Notes: a model not told the origin generated them from the letters alone. Shown: positions 1 to 9,662, counted from the first letter of the stretch. The stretch: 43,782 nucleotides of DNA from an uncultured Lachnospiraceae bacterium (GCA_949155905.1 CASCWU010000019.1:1-43782); one strand, 5' to 3'. Numbers and translations: made by a program.

Positions 1-124
1 AAACATCTATGCTGGAAACAGAGTTCTTACTTATAAAGTTGTAAAGTGGTGTTAAAAATAAATAAAATATATGAAAAAAAACTCTTAAAAGTGAACGAAG
101 CAAAAGAGAAATAAAAGTCAGGGC

Positions 125-153
125 TTGACTAATTGAATAGAAGCAGTTAAAAT
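125..153 (+). promoter_or_regulatory. Predicted sigma-A promoter of the lipoprotein gene
   Basis: TTGACT at 125-130 and TAAAAT at 148-153 are separated by exactly 17 nt and lie about 60 nt before the lipoprotein start. The first 124 bases of the window are AT-rich and hold no gene that I can support. Confidence 0.6.
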
Positions 154-211
154 AAGGGGTAAGCGGCAATAGGGCCGTAACTTTTTAGAAAAGAAAAGGA
201 GAGAATAGGAC

Positions 212-1231
212 ATGAAAAAGTTTTTATCTATTCTGTTAGTCGCTGTTATGCTGACCGCCGTTCTGGCCGGCTGCGGTGATAAGAAGAAGGAAGGAACCTC
301 TGATGGAAATACCTCCGGCGGCGAGCAGGAGTACAAGCTGGGTATGGGTGTTAGCGTATCCGATGGTTCCAGCGAAGGAAATGCACAGGTAGATGCTACC
401 GCTGCTGTTGTGATTACCGATGCTTCCGGCAAGATCGTAGCGTGCTATATCGACGTAGCACAGAACAAGATGGACGTTACGGCCGGTACTGCTACGATGG
501 GACAGGAATATCAGACCAAGCAGGAAAAGAAGGAAAACTATGGTATGAAGGGTGTGTCTGAGATCGGTAAGGAATGGTACGAGCAGGCAAACTTCTTCGC
601 TGATTTTGTAGTAGGCAAGAGTGCTTCTGACGTATCTGGTATTGAGACACAGGAGTCTGGCGGACACAACATTGCTACCGATGCTGATATCCTGGCTGGC
701 TGTACGATGGACATTACCGCTATGACCGAGGCTGTTGTAAAGGCTTGCAACGATGATCAGGCAAAGACCTTTAAGGCTTCCACTACTCCGGTACTTGGCT
801 TTGCTGCTGAGACAGAGGATTCCAGCTCCAAGGATCCAAGTGCAGAAGAAGCTGGTTTAGCTGCTATGTATACTACCTTTGGTGCTACTGCAGTCGTAGA
901 CGGCAAGGTTGCTGCTGCTATCGTAGATACGATCCAGCCAAAGATCAGCTTTGGCTCTGCTGGTGAAATCACAGAGTTTAACTTCGGCGGAACCAAGAGA
1001 GAGCTGAAGGAAGGCTATGGTATGAAGGGTGTATCTGGTATCGAAAAAGAGTGGTATGAGCAGGCAGATTTCTTTACCAACTACGTAGTAGGTAAGACAT
1101 CCGCTGAGATCGGTGCTATCGCAACAGAAGAGTCCAATGGACATCAGGTTGCTACCGATGCTGATATTTTAGCTGGCTGTACGATGGATATTTCCGGATA
1201 CATTTCCGTATTGACTAAGTCCATTAAGTAA
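212..1231 (+). CDS. Two-repeat lipoprotein resembling FMN-binding domains
   Basis: This is a 339-residue exported lipoprotein. A signal peptide ends in the lipobox LAGC with Cys21, and a Gly/Ser/Lys-rich linker follows. The mature part is a tandem duplication, about residues 45-180 and 215-339. Both copies carry GYGMKGVS or NYGMKGVS, EWYEQA, and an identical DADILAGCTMDI block ending at Thr165 and Thr324. FMN-binding-domain proteins flavinylated by ApbE carry a Dxx(S/T)GAT-like motif with the flavin on the last Thr. Here the block reads DILAGCT, a variant that keeps Asp, Gly and Thr. The next gene encodes ApbE, which supports a covalent flavoprotein acting outside the membrane, but that function is inferred. 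AAGGAGAG upstream fixes the ATG. The gene has its own promoter and a terminator. It could instead be a structural lipoprotein that no longer binds flavin. Confidence 0.8.
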   Translation: MKKFLSILLVAVMLTAVLAGCGDKKKEGTSDGNTSGGEQEYKLGMGVSVSDGSSEGNAQVDATAAVVITDASGKIVACYIDVAQNKMDVTAGTATMGQEYQTKQEKKENYGMKGVSEIGKEWYEQANFFADFVVGKSASDVSGIETQESGGHNIATDADILAGCTMDITAMTEAVVKACNDDQAKTFKASTTPVLGFAAETEDSSSKDPSAEEAGLAAMYTTFGATAVVDGKVAAAIVDTIQPKISFGSAGEITEFNFGGTKRELKEGYGMKGVSGIEKEWYEQADFFTNYVVGKTSAEIGAIATEESNGHQVATDADILAGCTMDISGYISVLTKSIK

Positions 1232-1250
1232 GAGAAACACTAGAGCAACG

Positions 1251-1285
1251 AGGGGGACTGTCGTAGAAGGCAGTCTCCCTTTTTT
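1251..1285 (+). terminator. Rho-independent terminator after the lipoprotein gene
   Basis: A 10-bp stem (AGGGGGACTG with CAGTCTCCCT, one G-U pair) has a 10-nt loop and is followed by TTTTTT. It lies between the lipoprotein and apbE, so apbE is expressed by read-through or from a promoter I cannot identify. Confidence 0.8.
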
Positions 1286-1327
1286 GGCGCAGAGGAAAAG
1301 TTTGCAGATTGAATAGAGGAGAGTAGG

Positions 1328-2407
1328 ATGAAAAAGGAAGTCAATGTCCTGGGGAGGCAAATCCGGCGAGGAAAGCGTATACTTGCTTTTGGTATAATCG
1401 TTGCCTTGCTGATTGGATTATCGGCCTGTGAACAAAGACTGGAGCGCTATACAGAAACCTCCCTAGAGGCATTCGATACCGTAACCGTTATCATGGGGTA
1501 CGATACAAGCGAGAGGGCGTTTCAGGAAAAGGCAAACAAGCTGCAGGAGCTGCTTTGGGAGTACCACAGGCTATATGATATTTATCACGATTATGACGGA
1601 ATCAACAACCTGAAAACGATCAACGATCAGGCAGGCATCGCTCCGGTTCCGGTAGAGGATGCGATTTTAGATATGCTGGAGTATGGGATAGAAATGTATG
1701 AGCAGACTGGCGGAAAGACGAACATTGCTATGGGAAGCGTGCTTGCTCTTTGGCATGAGAAGCGGAGTCAGGCAGAAGCAGATCCAGAGCATGCTTCTCT
1801 GCCGGAAAAGGAGGATCTGGAGGAGGCAGCGCTTCATACCGATATTTCTGCGTTGCAGATTGACCGGGAGGCTGGTACGGTTTTTCTGGCCGATCCAAAG
1901 CTGCGCCTGGATGTCGGAGCGGTCGCGAAGGGGTTTGCAACGGATCGTCTGGCAGAGTATGCGATAGAACAGGGCTGGACACATCTGACGCTTTCCATAG
2001 GCGGGAATATCCGCACGATTGGGAAAAAGGATGGGGAAGAGAGCTGGCGGGTCGGGATTCAGACACCGGACTCCTCCTGGGGGAAGTCCTATTTCTGTCT
2101 GCTTTTGTTGGACGATTTGTCGCTGGTGACAAGCGGCTCCTATCAACGTTATTTTACCATAGACGGGAAGCAATATCATCATATTATCAATCCAGATACA
2201 CTGTTCCCGGAAAACACCTTTTTGTCGGTTTCTGTAGTGTGTGAAAGCTCGGCAAAGGGCGATGCCCTTTCGACAGCCCTGTTTAATATGAGCTTAGAGG
2301 ATGGAGAGCGGTTGATTGAAGAAATGGAAGGGACAGAAGCGGTTTGGATTTATGAGGATGGGGAATATGTTTCCAGCTCTGGCCTGGAAGGAAAGCTGAT
2401 GGAGTGA
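1328..2407 (+). CDS. apbE: ApbE family FAD:protein FMN transferase, lipoprotein
   Basis: A 359-residue protein of the ApbE family, which uses FAD to attach FMN covalently to Thr in exported or membrane proteins. The N-terminus is basic, then hydrophobic, with a lipobox LSAC at residues 31-34, so the enzyme is probably anchored on the outer face of the membrane. Family features visible include the early FDT motif (EAFDTVTV), the TGGKTNIAMGSVLALW region, LDVGAVAKGFATDRLAE, SIGGNIRTIG and HHIINPDT, in the usual order and at full length. The start follows GAGGAGAGTAGG. The gene sits 97 nt after the lipoprotein with duplicated variant flavinylation motifs, its most likely local substrate. No electron-transfer partner such as Rnf or NQR is seen nearby. 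Confidence 0.93.
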   Translation: MKKEVNVLGRQIRRGKRILAFGIIVALLIGLSACEQRLERYTETSLEAFDTVTVIMGYDTSERAFQEKANKLQELLWEYHRLYDIYHDYDGINNLKTINDQAGIAPVPVEDAILDMLEYGIEMYEQTGGKTNIAMGSVLALWHEKRSQAEADPEHASLPEKEDLEEAALHTDISALQIDREAGTVFLADPKLRLDVGAVAKGFATDRLAEYAIEQGWTHLTLSIGGNIRTIGKKDGEESWRVGIQTPDSSWGKSYFCLLLLDDLSLVTSGSYQRYFTIDGKQYHHIINPDTLFPENTFLSVSVVCESSAKGDALSTALFNMSLEDGERLIEEMEGTEAVWIYEDGEYVSSSGLEGKLME

Positions 2408-2473
2408 GGCTTCTATTTTCGGTTTCCCGGACATATGGTATACCAATCTGGAAAGCGATAAGGAGAAGCGGCT

Positions 2474-3709
2474 ATGAAGGAACGTGCCGTATATTATTGC
2501 CGTGTCAGCACCGAGGAGGAAACACAGTTGGCGTCGATAGCGCATCAGAAGGAGGAGGCAGAGCAGGCGATCCAGGAAAACGGCTGGGAGCTGGTAGATC
2601 GCTATGTGGAGGAGGGGCGCTCCGGGACGACGACGCGCTACCGTACGGAATACAAGCGGATGAATGAGGATATGGAGGCGGATCGATTTGACATTTTAGT
2701 CGTAAAATCTCAGGACAGGCTAATGCGTAATACCAGGGAATGGTATTTATTTTTGGATAGGCTTCTCAGGCATCGGAAGAAGCTTTATTTTTATCTGGAA
2801 CGGCGGTTTTATTCCTCCGAGGACGCCCTGCTGACGGGAATAAAAGCGATTTTGGCAGAGGATTACAGCCGGAGTCTAAGCCGGAATATCAATCATGCCC
2901 ATGAAAGACGGCAGAAGTCCGGGAGCAGTGTTGTTCTGACCTCCTCCACCTGGGGCTATGACAAGCAAAACCGACAGGTAAGGATCAACGAAAAAGAGGC
3001 TGAAATGATACGATTGATTTTTGAACTGGCAGCGAAGGACTATGGCTCAAGAAGAATTGCAGACTCTCTGGCAGAACAGGGCTACCGAAACCGGAAGGGC
3101 GGGCGTCTGGCAGAGCAGACCATTCGGAGGATCATACGGAATCCGCTCTATAAAGGAACTGCCCGAATGCACACCCAGCACCGGGACTTTGAAACAAAGC
3201 AGATTGAAAAAATCAGACAGGAGGACTGGATCTATCATAAGGGTGCTGTGCCTGCTATCGTTTCAGAGGCGATATGGGAAAAAGCAAACCGGCTGATGGA
3301 CGGCCGCAGACAGAAGGGAGAAGGGAAGGGAGAAAGGCGGAAGTTCTATCCGTTTTCTGGAAAAATCAGGTGTGGATTGTGCCAACATGTCTACTGGCGG
3401 CGGACAAGGCAGAGTGCTTCCGGGAAGAAGCGTATTTGGAGCTGCAGCCATTTCTTGGAGGAGGGACGAAAGGGCTGTCCCAATATCCATCTGCCGGAGG
3501 AAGAACTGGAAGCTATTATGCGGAATATGTTAGAAAATACATCTATGTCGGAAAAGGGGATAAGCCTGGAAAAAGACCCGGAGCAATTAACAGAAATTTT
3601 GGTATATCCTTCTTATTTAGAGGTTTTGCTAAAAACGCGGCAGCGCTACATTCGGGTGGAAATCCTTCCGGTAAACAACCGAAAACGGAGCTATCAGATC
3701 TGTCTGTGA
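2474..3709 (+). CDS. Large serine recombinase (resolvase/invertase family)
   Basis: A 411-residue site-specific recombinase. The N-terminal resolvase domain (about 1-140) starts YYCRVSTEEE with the catalytic Ser12 and Arg10, followed by VVKSQDRLMRN. A recombinase domain (about 155-255) includes WGYD, the SRRIADSLAEQGYRN helix and IRRIIRNPLYKG. A zinc-ribbon region (about 290-340) has CGLC and C-x-H/C-type residues, and the C-terminal part is helical. Large serine recombinases integrate or excise phages, ICEs and staged-development elements. Nothing else here looks like phage or ICE cargo, so this is an orphan or remnant. It follows apbE by 66 nt and has a good AAGGAG site. At 411 residues it is shorter than the typical 500 or more, so the C-terminal coiled-coil may be reduced. 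Confidence 0.92.
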   Translation: MKERAVYYCRVSTEEETQLASIAHQKEEAEQAIQENGWELVDRYVEEGRSGTTTRYRTEYKRMNEDMEADRFDILVVKSQDRLMRNTREWYLFLDRLLRHRKKLYFYLERRFYSSEDALLTGIKAILAEDYSRSLSRNINHAHERRQKSGSSVVLTSSTWGYDKQNRQVRINEKEAEMIRLIFELAAKDYGSRRIADSLAEQGYRNRKGGRLAEQTIRRIIRNPLYKGTARMHTQHRDFETKQIEKIRQEDWIYHKGAVPAIVSEAIWEKANRLMDGRRQKGEGKGERRKFYPFSGKIRCGLCQHVYWRRTRQSASGKKRIWSCSHFLEEGRKGCPNIHLPEEELEAIMRNMLENTSMSEKGISLEKDPEQLTEILVYPSYLEVLLKTRQRYIRVEILPVNNRKRSYQICL

Positions 3710-3733
3710 ACGCATCTATTTAAGCTTGACTGG

Positions 3734-3820
3734 GTGATTCTTAGTATTGTACTGCTCTGCATTCTCGCAACGGCTCTGTATGGGATTTTAACCGTAATAG
3801 AAAAACGCCTTGCACGCTAG
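3734..3820 (+). CDS. Possible small single-pass membrane protein
   Basis: A 28-codon open frame starts with GTG at 3734 and ends at TAG 3818-3820. It encodes one hydrophobic segment (ILSIVLLCILATALYGILTV) followed by the basic tail IEKRLAR, a shape typical of small membrane proteins. It is in the same frame as the recombinase and follows its TGA stop after eight codons. I see no convincing ribosome site, so it may be a non-coding remnant. It ends 9 nt before the terminator. Confidence 0.3.
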   Translation: MILSIVLLCILATALYGILTVIEKRLAR

Positions 3821-3828
3821 AGGGCTAC

Positions 3829-3877
3829 AGGCTGTCACAAAACCGATCCAAAAAAAGGTGTGGCAGCCTTTTTGTTT
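3829..3877 (+). terminator. Rho-independent terminator
   Basis: AGGCTGTCACA at 3829-3839 pairs with TGTGGCAGCCT at 3859-3869 (one G-U), followed by TTTTGTTT. It separates the recombinase unit from argS. Confidence 0.85.
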
Positions 3878-3904
3878 GACAATCCAGAGAAACCTCATTA
3901 TAAT
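3876..3904 (+). promoter_or_regulatory. Near-perfect sigma-A promoter for argS
   Basis: Consensus TTGACA at 3876-3881 and consensus TATAAT at 3899-3904 with a 17-nt spacer. The -35 box overlaps the tail of the preceding terminator. The leader to argS is about 65 nt, too short for a T-box. Confidence 0.9.
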
Positions 3905-3974
3905 AGCAAGTACAAAAGCAGCCATAAAAGGAAACGAGAAAACGAAAGGGAAGCAGAAAGGAGCATCACGATAG

Positions 3975-5765
3975 ATGAAACAGATTCTTGATTGTATCCG
4001 GCAGGAAATGGAACAGGCTTTTGCGGCCTGCGGCTATGAGGAAAAATATGGAATGGCCAGCCTCTCCAACCGCCCAGATTTGTGCCAGTACCAGTGCAAC
4101 GGTGCGATGGCAGCTGCCAAGGCTTATAAAAAAGCGCCGCTTGCGATTGCAGAGGAGATTGCTGCCTATGTAAAGCAATCCGAGACAGGAAATCAGTTCT
4201 TTGAAAAGGTGGAGGCCGTTCCTCCAGGATTTTTGAACCTGAATTTAAAGGGAGAATATCTGGCAGACTTTTTGGAACAAAGCCAGAGAACGGAAAAATT
4301 TGGAATGGAGCAGCCGGAGAAACCGGAAATGATTATCGTTGATTACGGCGGAGCCAATGTTGCAAAGCCGCTGCATGTCGGGCATCTGCGTCCGGCGATC
4401 ATCGGGGAGAGCATCAAACGGATTAGCCGTTATATGGGACATCAGGTGATTGGAGACGTTCATCTGGGCGACTGGGGTCTGCAGATGGGACAAATCCTTA
4501 CAGAGCTGCATCATCGTCATCCGGACTGGGTGTACTTTGAGGAAGGCTATACCGGAGAGTATCCGCAGGAGGCGCCGTTTACGATAGCCGACTTAGAGGA
4601 GATTTATCCGACCGCCAGCAAAAAATCCAAGGAAGATGAGGCTTATCGGGCGGAGGCGCTTGAGGCAACGTTTCAGTTTCAGAGTGGAAGGCGCGGTTAT
4701 CGGGCGCTTTGTAAGCACATTACGGCCGTTTCGATTCCGGATTTAAAGAAAAACTATGCGAATCTGAATGTAGAGTTTGATCTTTGGAAGGGAGAAAGCG
4801 ATGTTCAGGAGCATATTCCAGGCATGGTAGAAAAAATGAAGCAGGATGGCTTTGCCTATATCAGTGAGGGCGCTCTGGTCGTTGATGTGACAGAGGAGAC
4901 GGATAAAAAGGAGCTGCCGCCATGCCTGATCTTAAAATCAGACGGAGCCGCCTTGTATGAGACAACGGATTTGGCGACGTTGCTAGAACGAGAGCAGCTT
5001 TATCATCCGGATCGGGTGATCTATGTGGTGGACAAGCGTCAGGAGCTGCATTTTACAAAGGTGTTCCGTTGCGCGAAAAAGACGGGGATTGTCCGCCCGG
5101 AAACCGAGCTGACCTTCCTTGGAAACGGGACGATGAACGGCAAGGACGGCAAGCCGTTTAAGACCAGAGAGGGCGGCGTGATGCGTCTCGAATATCTGAT
5201 TGCCGATGTAGAGGAAGAGGTATACCGGAAAATGGATGACCGCGAGATGTCTAAGGAGGAAGCAAGGGATGCCTCCAGACAGGTAGGCCTGGCTGCGTTA
5301 AAGTATGGCGATTTATCCAATCAGGCCTCAAAGGATTATGTGTTCGATTTAGAACGTTTTATCTCCTTTGAAGGCAATACCGGACCTTATATTCAATATA
5401 CAGCCGTTCGTATCCGTTCTATTTTAAAAAAATATGCAGAGCTGGAAAAGACAGAAAAGGAGAGTCAGACAGAGAGTCAGAAGCTTTTACCGCCGTCAGG
5501 GGAGGGCGAAACCGATCTGATGCTCGTTTTAGCACGCTTCGGAAGTACGATGCAGACGGTATTTGAGGAAAAGGCGCCGCATAAGCTCTGCCAGTATCTC
5601 TATGAGATCTCCAATGCCTTTAACCATTTTTATCACGAAAATAAGATTCTGACGGAAGAGAATACGGCAAGGCGTGCTTCCTGGATTCGGTTAATTACGC
5701 TGACGGTAGATATGTTGGTGACAGGGTTAGACCTGCTGGGGATTGAGACACCAGAGAGGATGTAG
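3975..5765 (+). CDS. argS: Arginyl-tRNA synthetase
   Basis: A 596-residue class I aminoacyl-tRNA synthetase that charges tRNA-Arg in the cytoplasm. It has the N-terminal Arg-tRNA-synthetase domain (about 1-90) with GFLNLNL, then the catalytic core with ANVAKPLHVGHLRPAIIGE carrying the HIGH-type HVGH, GDVHLGDWGLQ, YETTDLATLLER, and FKTREGG in place of a canonical KMSKS, as is usual for many ArgS. The C-terminal anticodon-binding DALR-type domain ends with HNHFYHENKIL-like residues. Length is normal. AAAGGAGCATC lies upstream of the ATG. It is the first gene of a transcript that probably includes the next two genes. Confidence 0.97.
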   Translation: MKQILDCIRQEMEQAFAACGYEEKYGMASLSNRPDLCQYQCNGAMAAAKAYKKAPLAIAEEIAAYVKQSETGNQFFEKVEAVPPGFLNLNLKGEYLADFLEQSQRTEKFGMEQPEKPEMIIVDYGGANVAKPLHVGHLRPAIIGESIKRISRYMGHQVIGDVHLGDWGLQMGQILTELHHRHPDWVYFEEGYTGEYPQEAPFTIADLEEIYPTASKKSKEDEAYRAEALEATFQFQSGRRGYRALCKHITAVSIPDLKKNYANLNVEFDLWKGESDVQEHIPGMVEKMKQDGFAYISEGALVVDVTEETDKKELPPCLILKSDGAALYETTDLATLLEREQLYHPDRVIYVVDKRQELHFTKVFRCAKKTGIVRPETELTFLGNGTMNGKDGKPFKTREGGVMRLEYLIADVEEEVYRKMDDREMSKEEARDASRQVGLAALKYGDLSNQASKDYVFDLERFISFEGNTGPYIQYTAVRIRSILKKYAELEKTEKESQTESQKLLPPSGEGETDLMLVLARFGSTMQTVFEEKAPHKLCQYLYEISNAFNHFYHENKILTEENTARRASWIRLITLTVDMLVTGLDLLGIETPERM

Positions 5766-5783
5766 GAAGGGAGCAAAAGGACG

Positions 5784-7112
5784 ATGTATAAGGAAATTGC
5801 GAAGCTGGTAATTTATCGTGACTTTGAGCAGGACAATCTCCTGATGCCGCTGGCACAGATCATAAAGGATTTTGAGACAGGCTATCTGTCTACGGAGGGG
5901 ACAGCCGTTACGAAGGAGGAACTTGTCACCCGGATTTATATGGAAATTCATAAGCTGCTGGATGTGGCTACCCGGTATGGTTTTGACCAGAATCTCTGGC
6001 ACAATTATCTGACCTATTTGCTGATTACCAATGAAAATCCGTTTTCCATTACGTGTGAGAAGGTAGGAGCGCGGGACGGATCCGTAGTGCAGTTTGCCAA
6101 GAGCGATTTTCGGATTATGAAGCAGCTATTTGACTATGAGTTCCGCCCGATAGAGGAAGCACTTGGAATCGACTGCTTTTCCGTGATATCGGAATATCGG
6201 TCGATAGCCAAAAACAAAAAAAGCTATAATGCGAATGTATCGGAAAAGGTACAGAAGCTTTCGGCAGCCTTAGAGCAGGCGGCGGATGAGCATGAATTTT
6301 TCGATCTGGTGACGGGCTTTTACCGAGATTACGGTGTCGGCAAATTCGGACTGAACAAGGCCTTCCGGGTAACGAAGGACGGAGCTGCCCGGATCGATAT
6401 CCAGCCGATTACCAATACCGAAGAAATCCGGCTTGACGATTTGATTGGCTATGAGCTGCAAAAGAAAAAGCTGGTGGACAATACTCTGGCCTTTGTGCAA
6501 GGGAAAAAGGCGAATAACGTCTTGCTGTTCGGCGATGCCGGGACAGGGAAATCCACCAGCATTAAGGCTATTTTAAACGAATATTATCCGATGGGGCTTC
6601 GGATCATTGAGATTTATAAGCATCAGTTTGAGGATTTATCAGAGGTCATTGCACAGATCAAAAACCGAAATTACCGTTTTATCATTTATATGGATGATCT
6701 GTCCTTTGAGGAATTTGAAATCGAATATAAATATTTAAAGGCAGTCATTGAGGGCGGGCTGGAAATCCGGCCGGATAACGTGCTGATTTATGCGACCTCG
6801 AACCGAAGACACCTGATTCGAGAGACCTGGAACGACCGCTCTGATATGGAGCATGGGGAAGGGCTGCACCGTTCGGATACGATGCAGGAAAAGCTTTCTC
6901 TGGTAGCACGTTTTGGCGTAACGATCAATTTTTCAGCGCCGAACCAGAAGGAATTTTTTCAGATTGTGACAGAACTGGCAAAACGATATCCGCAGATTAC
7001 GCTTTCCGAGGAGGAGCTATGTGCGGAGGCAAACAAATGGGAGTTGAGTCATGGTGGAAAATCAGGCCGGACGGCGCAGCAGTTTATTACCTGGCTGCTG
7101 GGACAGCTATAG
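5784..7112 (+). CDS. DUF815-family AAA ATPase
   Basis: A 442-residue ATP-binding protein. The N-terminal half is helical and unrecognised. The C-terminal half is an AAA-type ATPase with Walker [10 protein letters not shown] at about residues 250-258, Walker [11 protein letters not shown], a sensor region [10 protein letters not shown], and the stretch [11 protein letters not shown]. These features match the DUF815 family common in Clostridia, whose substrate is unknown. It starts 18 nt after argS with a GGGAG site, so it is probably co-transcribed. Its 3' end overlaps the next gene by 62 nt in another frame. Confidence 0.88.
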   Translation: MYKEIAKLVIYRDFEQDNLLMPLAQIIKDFETGYLSTEGTAVTKEELVTRIYMEIHKLLDVATRYGFDQNLWHNYLTYLLITNENPFSITCEKVGARDGSVVQFAKSDFRIMKQLFDYEFRPIEEALGIDCFSVISEYRSIAKNKKSYNANVSEKVQKLSAALEQAADEHEFFDLVTGFYRDYGVGKFGLNKAFRVTKDGAARIDIQPITNTEEIRLDDLIGYELQKKKLVDNTLAFVQGKKANNVLLFGDAGTGKSTSIKAILNEYYPMGLRIIEIYKHQFEDLSEVIAQIKNRNYRFIIYMDDLSFEEFEIEYKYLKAVIEGGLEIRPDNVLIYATSNRRHLIRETWNDRSDMEHGEGLHRSDTMQEKLSLVARFGVTINFSAPNQKEFFQIVTELAKRYPQITLSEEELCAEANKWELSHGGKSGRTAQQFITWLLGQL

Positions 7113-8823
7113 GAGAAGCAGAAAAGAGAATATTCTGGCGAGGAGACGGATAAGGACAAGAGTAAGACAGGCTTGTCTGGCGGGTCTGCTGACTTTGCTT
7201 CTGACAGGAACAGGTATTTTTTCTCCTTATTTCTTGTCGGGAGACGGTGGTGTTCCTTTGTCTGTTTGGTTAGGAGAGAACGGGTGGCTCGGCTCTCCGG
7301 TGATAACGGCACAGGCAGCGGAAAACGACTACATACGAGTAGGCTTAAAAAGCGATTATGAAAGAGTCGGGCAGGTGACGATACAGAATACGTCTCTAAA
7401 ATACGGTTATTGTATCCAGGATGTATTTTATTCAGAGGAAACGCTTTATAGCGGGAACGGATTTGTAATCCGCCCGGAAACCGGAAGCTGGAGTGTATGT
7501 AAGGGAAGCTACCGCACCTATTCCTCCGCCGTACAGGAGGCGGCAAAGTACCGGACATTATATGGAGCCTTTGGGGCATACCCGGCTTCTACTGGTAAGG
7601 GAAGCTGGAAGGTTTATGTGCCGTCCGGGACAGGCGGAATGTCAGGAAAGCTTTCCGGTACGGCAAGAAACAGTTCTCATATGCTGATGGTGACGACTCA
7701 AAACGGTGGATTTTTAATTGATGCCGAGCTGGCAGGCTCGTATCCCCAGTTTGCTCCGACGGCAGACAAGGGTGCTTCTGCCAGTACCCCGTCTGTTTCT
7801 GTGCTTAGGCTTTCCGGCGGCAATTCCTACAGAGGGCGGTTAGAGGTCGGCCGTTATGGAAATTCCGGGGTGACGGCGGTCAATGTGCTGCCGCTAGAGC
7901 AGTATTTATATGGGGTTGTTCCCAGCGAGGTGCCTTATACCTGGCCAGCAGAGGCACTAAAGGCACAGGCAGTCTGTGCCAGAGGCTATGCGCTTCTGAC
8001 AGCGGGGCCGGGCAGCAGTGGTCAGCTAAGCAAGGGCTATCGGATGGGCAATACAACGCTCCATCAGGGCTACAAGGGCTATGGCGTAGAGCAGCCTGCG
8101 ACGACGCAGGCAGTGGATGCAACCAGAGGGAAGCTGGTCTGTTATGAAAATCAGGTAGTCAGAACCTACTATTTTTCCACAAGCGGAGGCAGCACAGAGG
8201 CCGTAGAGGACGTTTGGAACAGCAACCTTCCGTATTTACAGGGAGTGTCCGATCTCTTTGAAAGCAATCCGGCGAAAAAGCCATGGATAGTGACAATGAC
8301 AAAGCAGCAAATCCTCTCGCGCATTGGTGCAAGGGGAAATGGAATCGGCAGCATCACGGCTGTGACACCGGAAATCCGTACCGAGTCCGGACGGGTGTAT
8401 GCGTTAAAAATAGAAGGAACGGCCGGAAGCGTCACATTGGAAAAGGATCAAATTCGTTCTGCTTTAGGGCTATACAGCACAAAGTTTGATGTAATCTCTT
8501 ATGGGGAAACACCAGATCGTGTCTCCATGTTAGGCGCGGATGGCAGAACCGAGCGAAGAATCCGTGAATCCTATGTGCTAAGCGGAACGGGAGAAAAAAA
8601 GAGGATGGATACCACAATGGAGCAATATGTGGTACTGAGTAAGGATAATCGGACGAGCTTTGCCGCAGAAGGGCCGTCTTCTCCGGATTCCTATGTATTT
8701 GCCGGAAGCGGGTATGGGCATGGAGTAGGATTAAGTCAGTCCGGCGCCCGCGGGATGGCAGAGGAGGGCTACACCTATCAAGAAATCCTAGAACACTACT
8801 TTACGGGGACGACCGTCCGGTAA
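7051..8823 (+). CDS. SpoIID/LytB-domain cell-wall protein
   Basis: A 590-residue exported protein. The N-terminal 40 residues are basic, then one hydrophobic segment (about 41-58) acts as signal or anchor. The SpoIID/LytB domain (about 255-590) is recognisable by [52 protein letters not shown] and the C-terminal [19 protein letters not shown]. Family members such as SpoIID are lytic transglycosylases acting on denuded glycan during engulfment; SpoIID/LytB-domain proteins also occur outside sporulation. The middle section 90-200 may be an SPOR-like carbohydrate-binding part. I kept the ATG at 7051 although it lies inside the previous gene, because GGGAG sits 7 nt before it and no later ATG precedes the membrane segment. 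Confidence 0.88.
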   Translation: MVENQAGRRSSLLPGCWDSYRRSRKENILARRRIRTRVRQACLAGLLTLLLTGTGIFSPYFLSGDGGVPLSVWLGENGWLGSPVITAQAAENDYIRVGLKSDYERVGQVTIQNTSLKYGYCIQDVFYSEETLYSGNGFVIRPETGSWSVCKGSYRTYSSAVQEAAKYRTLYGAFGAYPASTGKGSWKVYVPSGTGGMSGKLSGTARNSSHMLMVTTQNGGFLIDAELAGSYPQFAPTADKGASASTPSVSVLRLSGGNSYRGRLEVGRYGNSGVTAVNVLPLEQYLYGVVPSEVPYTWPAEALKAQAVCARGYALLTAGPGSSGQLSKGYRMGNTTLHQGYKGYGVEQPATTQAVDATRGKLVCYENQVVRTYYFSTSGGSTEAVEDVWNSNLPYLQGVSDLFESNPAKKPWIVTMTKQQILSRIGARGNGIGSITAVTPEIRTESGRVYALKIEGTAGSVTLEKDQIRSALGLYSTKFDVISYGETPDRVSMLGADGRTERRIRESYVLSGTGEKKRMDTTMEQYVVLSKDNRTSFAAEGPSSPDSYVFAGSGYGHGVGLSQSGARGMAEEGYTYQEILEHYFTGTTVR

Positions 8824-8866
8824 AAATGCGGATTCTTTCCGTTGGATGAGGGCGTTGCTACCCGTA

Positions 8867-8915
8867 AAAAAGCCGGAACCTAAGACCTTCCAGAATGGAA
8901 GAGGTTCCGGCTTTT
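8867..8915. terminator. Bidirectional terminator between convergent genes
   Basis: A 14-bp stem, AAAAGCCGGAACCT with AGGTTCCGGCTTTT, plus a small inner hairpin (CTTCCA/TGGAAG). U-tracts exist in both directions, so it serves the SpoIID-domain gene on plus and the membrane-protein operon on minus. Confidence 0.9.
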
Positions 8916-8933
8916 GTCGTTTTCGATAAGACT

Positions 8934-9662
8934 TTATTCCGAGTCCTTGACTTTAAAAATTTTGTCTATGATGGTAATCAAGATAGCTCCGAATACAATC
9001 GTGACAACAAAGCCAACAGCAAGGCGGATGATCAGAACGATGAGCTGATGTCCCTCGTTCCAGGAATCATTGATACAATAAAAGACACCTTCTGTATCGA
9101 CGTTATATTTCTCGCAGAGCTTGGAAATTTGAGGGAGAGCCTGGGCATGTACGCCCCATTTTCGGCCAACCGGAAGGGTGATTTTCTTTCCGGCCTCCAG
9201 CCTTCTGGCGTCATCCTTTGACATCTGCGCCAGGATATAAGACTGATCCGGGAGCTGTAAGATATGGTACTCGCCGTATTCATCAAAAATATCAAAGCTC
9301 ATGCTGGAGACGTCCGGGCGCTTGCGGGAGGCACGGCGTCTGGTTCGGGTAGTATAGGCATCGACCCAAGGATGGCGGGAGCCGATTCCGGTTGGAATGA
9401 TGCCAATCGGCTCTATGGTGACATAGCTGGTTGCCCAGGCATTCTTCCAGTCTTCGGCATTGGTGATCCGCGGGATATCCGCTCCGGCAGGTTTTCCGAT
9501 GTAGTCCTCCGGCAGTCCTTCCGCCAGCATGGAGGAGGTGACAGGCTCTTCATTTTTACGCAGCATAGATTCGATGTTAAGTCTGGTTGCGATAAAAACA
9601 GCCAGAGCAAGGGCAGCGATAACTGCTGCAAATTCCAGTACCTTTACAAGTTTCTTCTTCAT
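8934..9662 (-). CDS. Membrane protein of unknown function, two membrane segments
   Basis: A 242-residue protein that I do not recognise. One membrane segment is near the N-terminus (about 9-28) and one near the C-terminus (about 210-235), with a 180-residue soluble loop between them. The loop contains an Arg-rich patch (TRTRRRASRKR) and the stretch DEYGEYHILQLPDQSYILAQM, resembling the handling of a nucleotide- or lipid-like ligand only in the vaguest way; I assign no function. The start has AAAGGGGAATG upstream. It is the last gene of a three-gene minus-strand group whose products are all membrane-associated, suggesting a common role. The shared bidirectional terminator follows. Confidence 0.75.
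   Translation of the reverse strand: MKKKLVKVLEFAAVIAALALAVFIATRLNIESMLRKNEEPVTSSMLAEGLPEDYIGKPAGADIPRITNAEDWKNAWATSYVTIEPIGIIPTGIGSRHPWVDAYTTRTRRRASRKRPDVSSMSFDIFDEYGEYHILQLPDQSYILAQMSKDDARRLEAGKKITLPVGRKWGVHAQALPQISKLCEKYNVDTEGVFYCINDSWNEGHQLIVLIIRLAVGFVVTIVFGAILITIIDKIFKVKDSE

Noticed and set aside
3905-3974. T-box leader for argS
   Set aside because: The leader is only about 65 nt with no specifier loop or T-box sequence.
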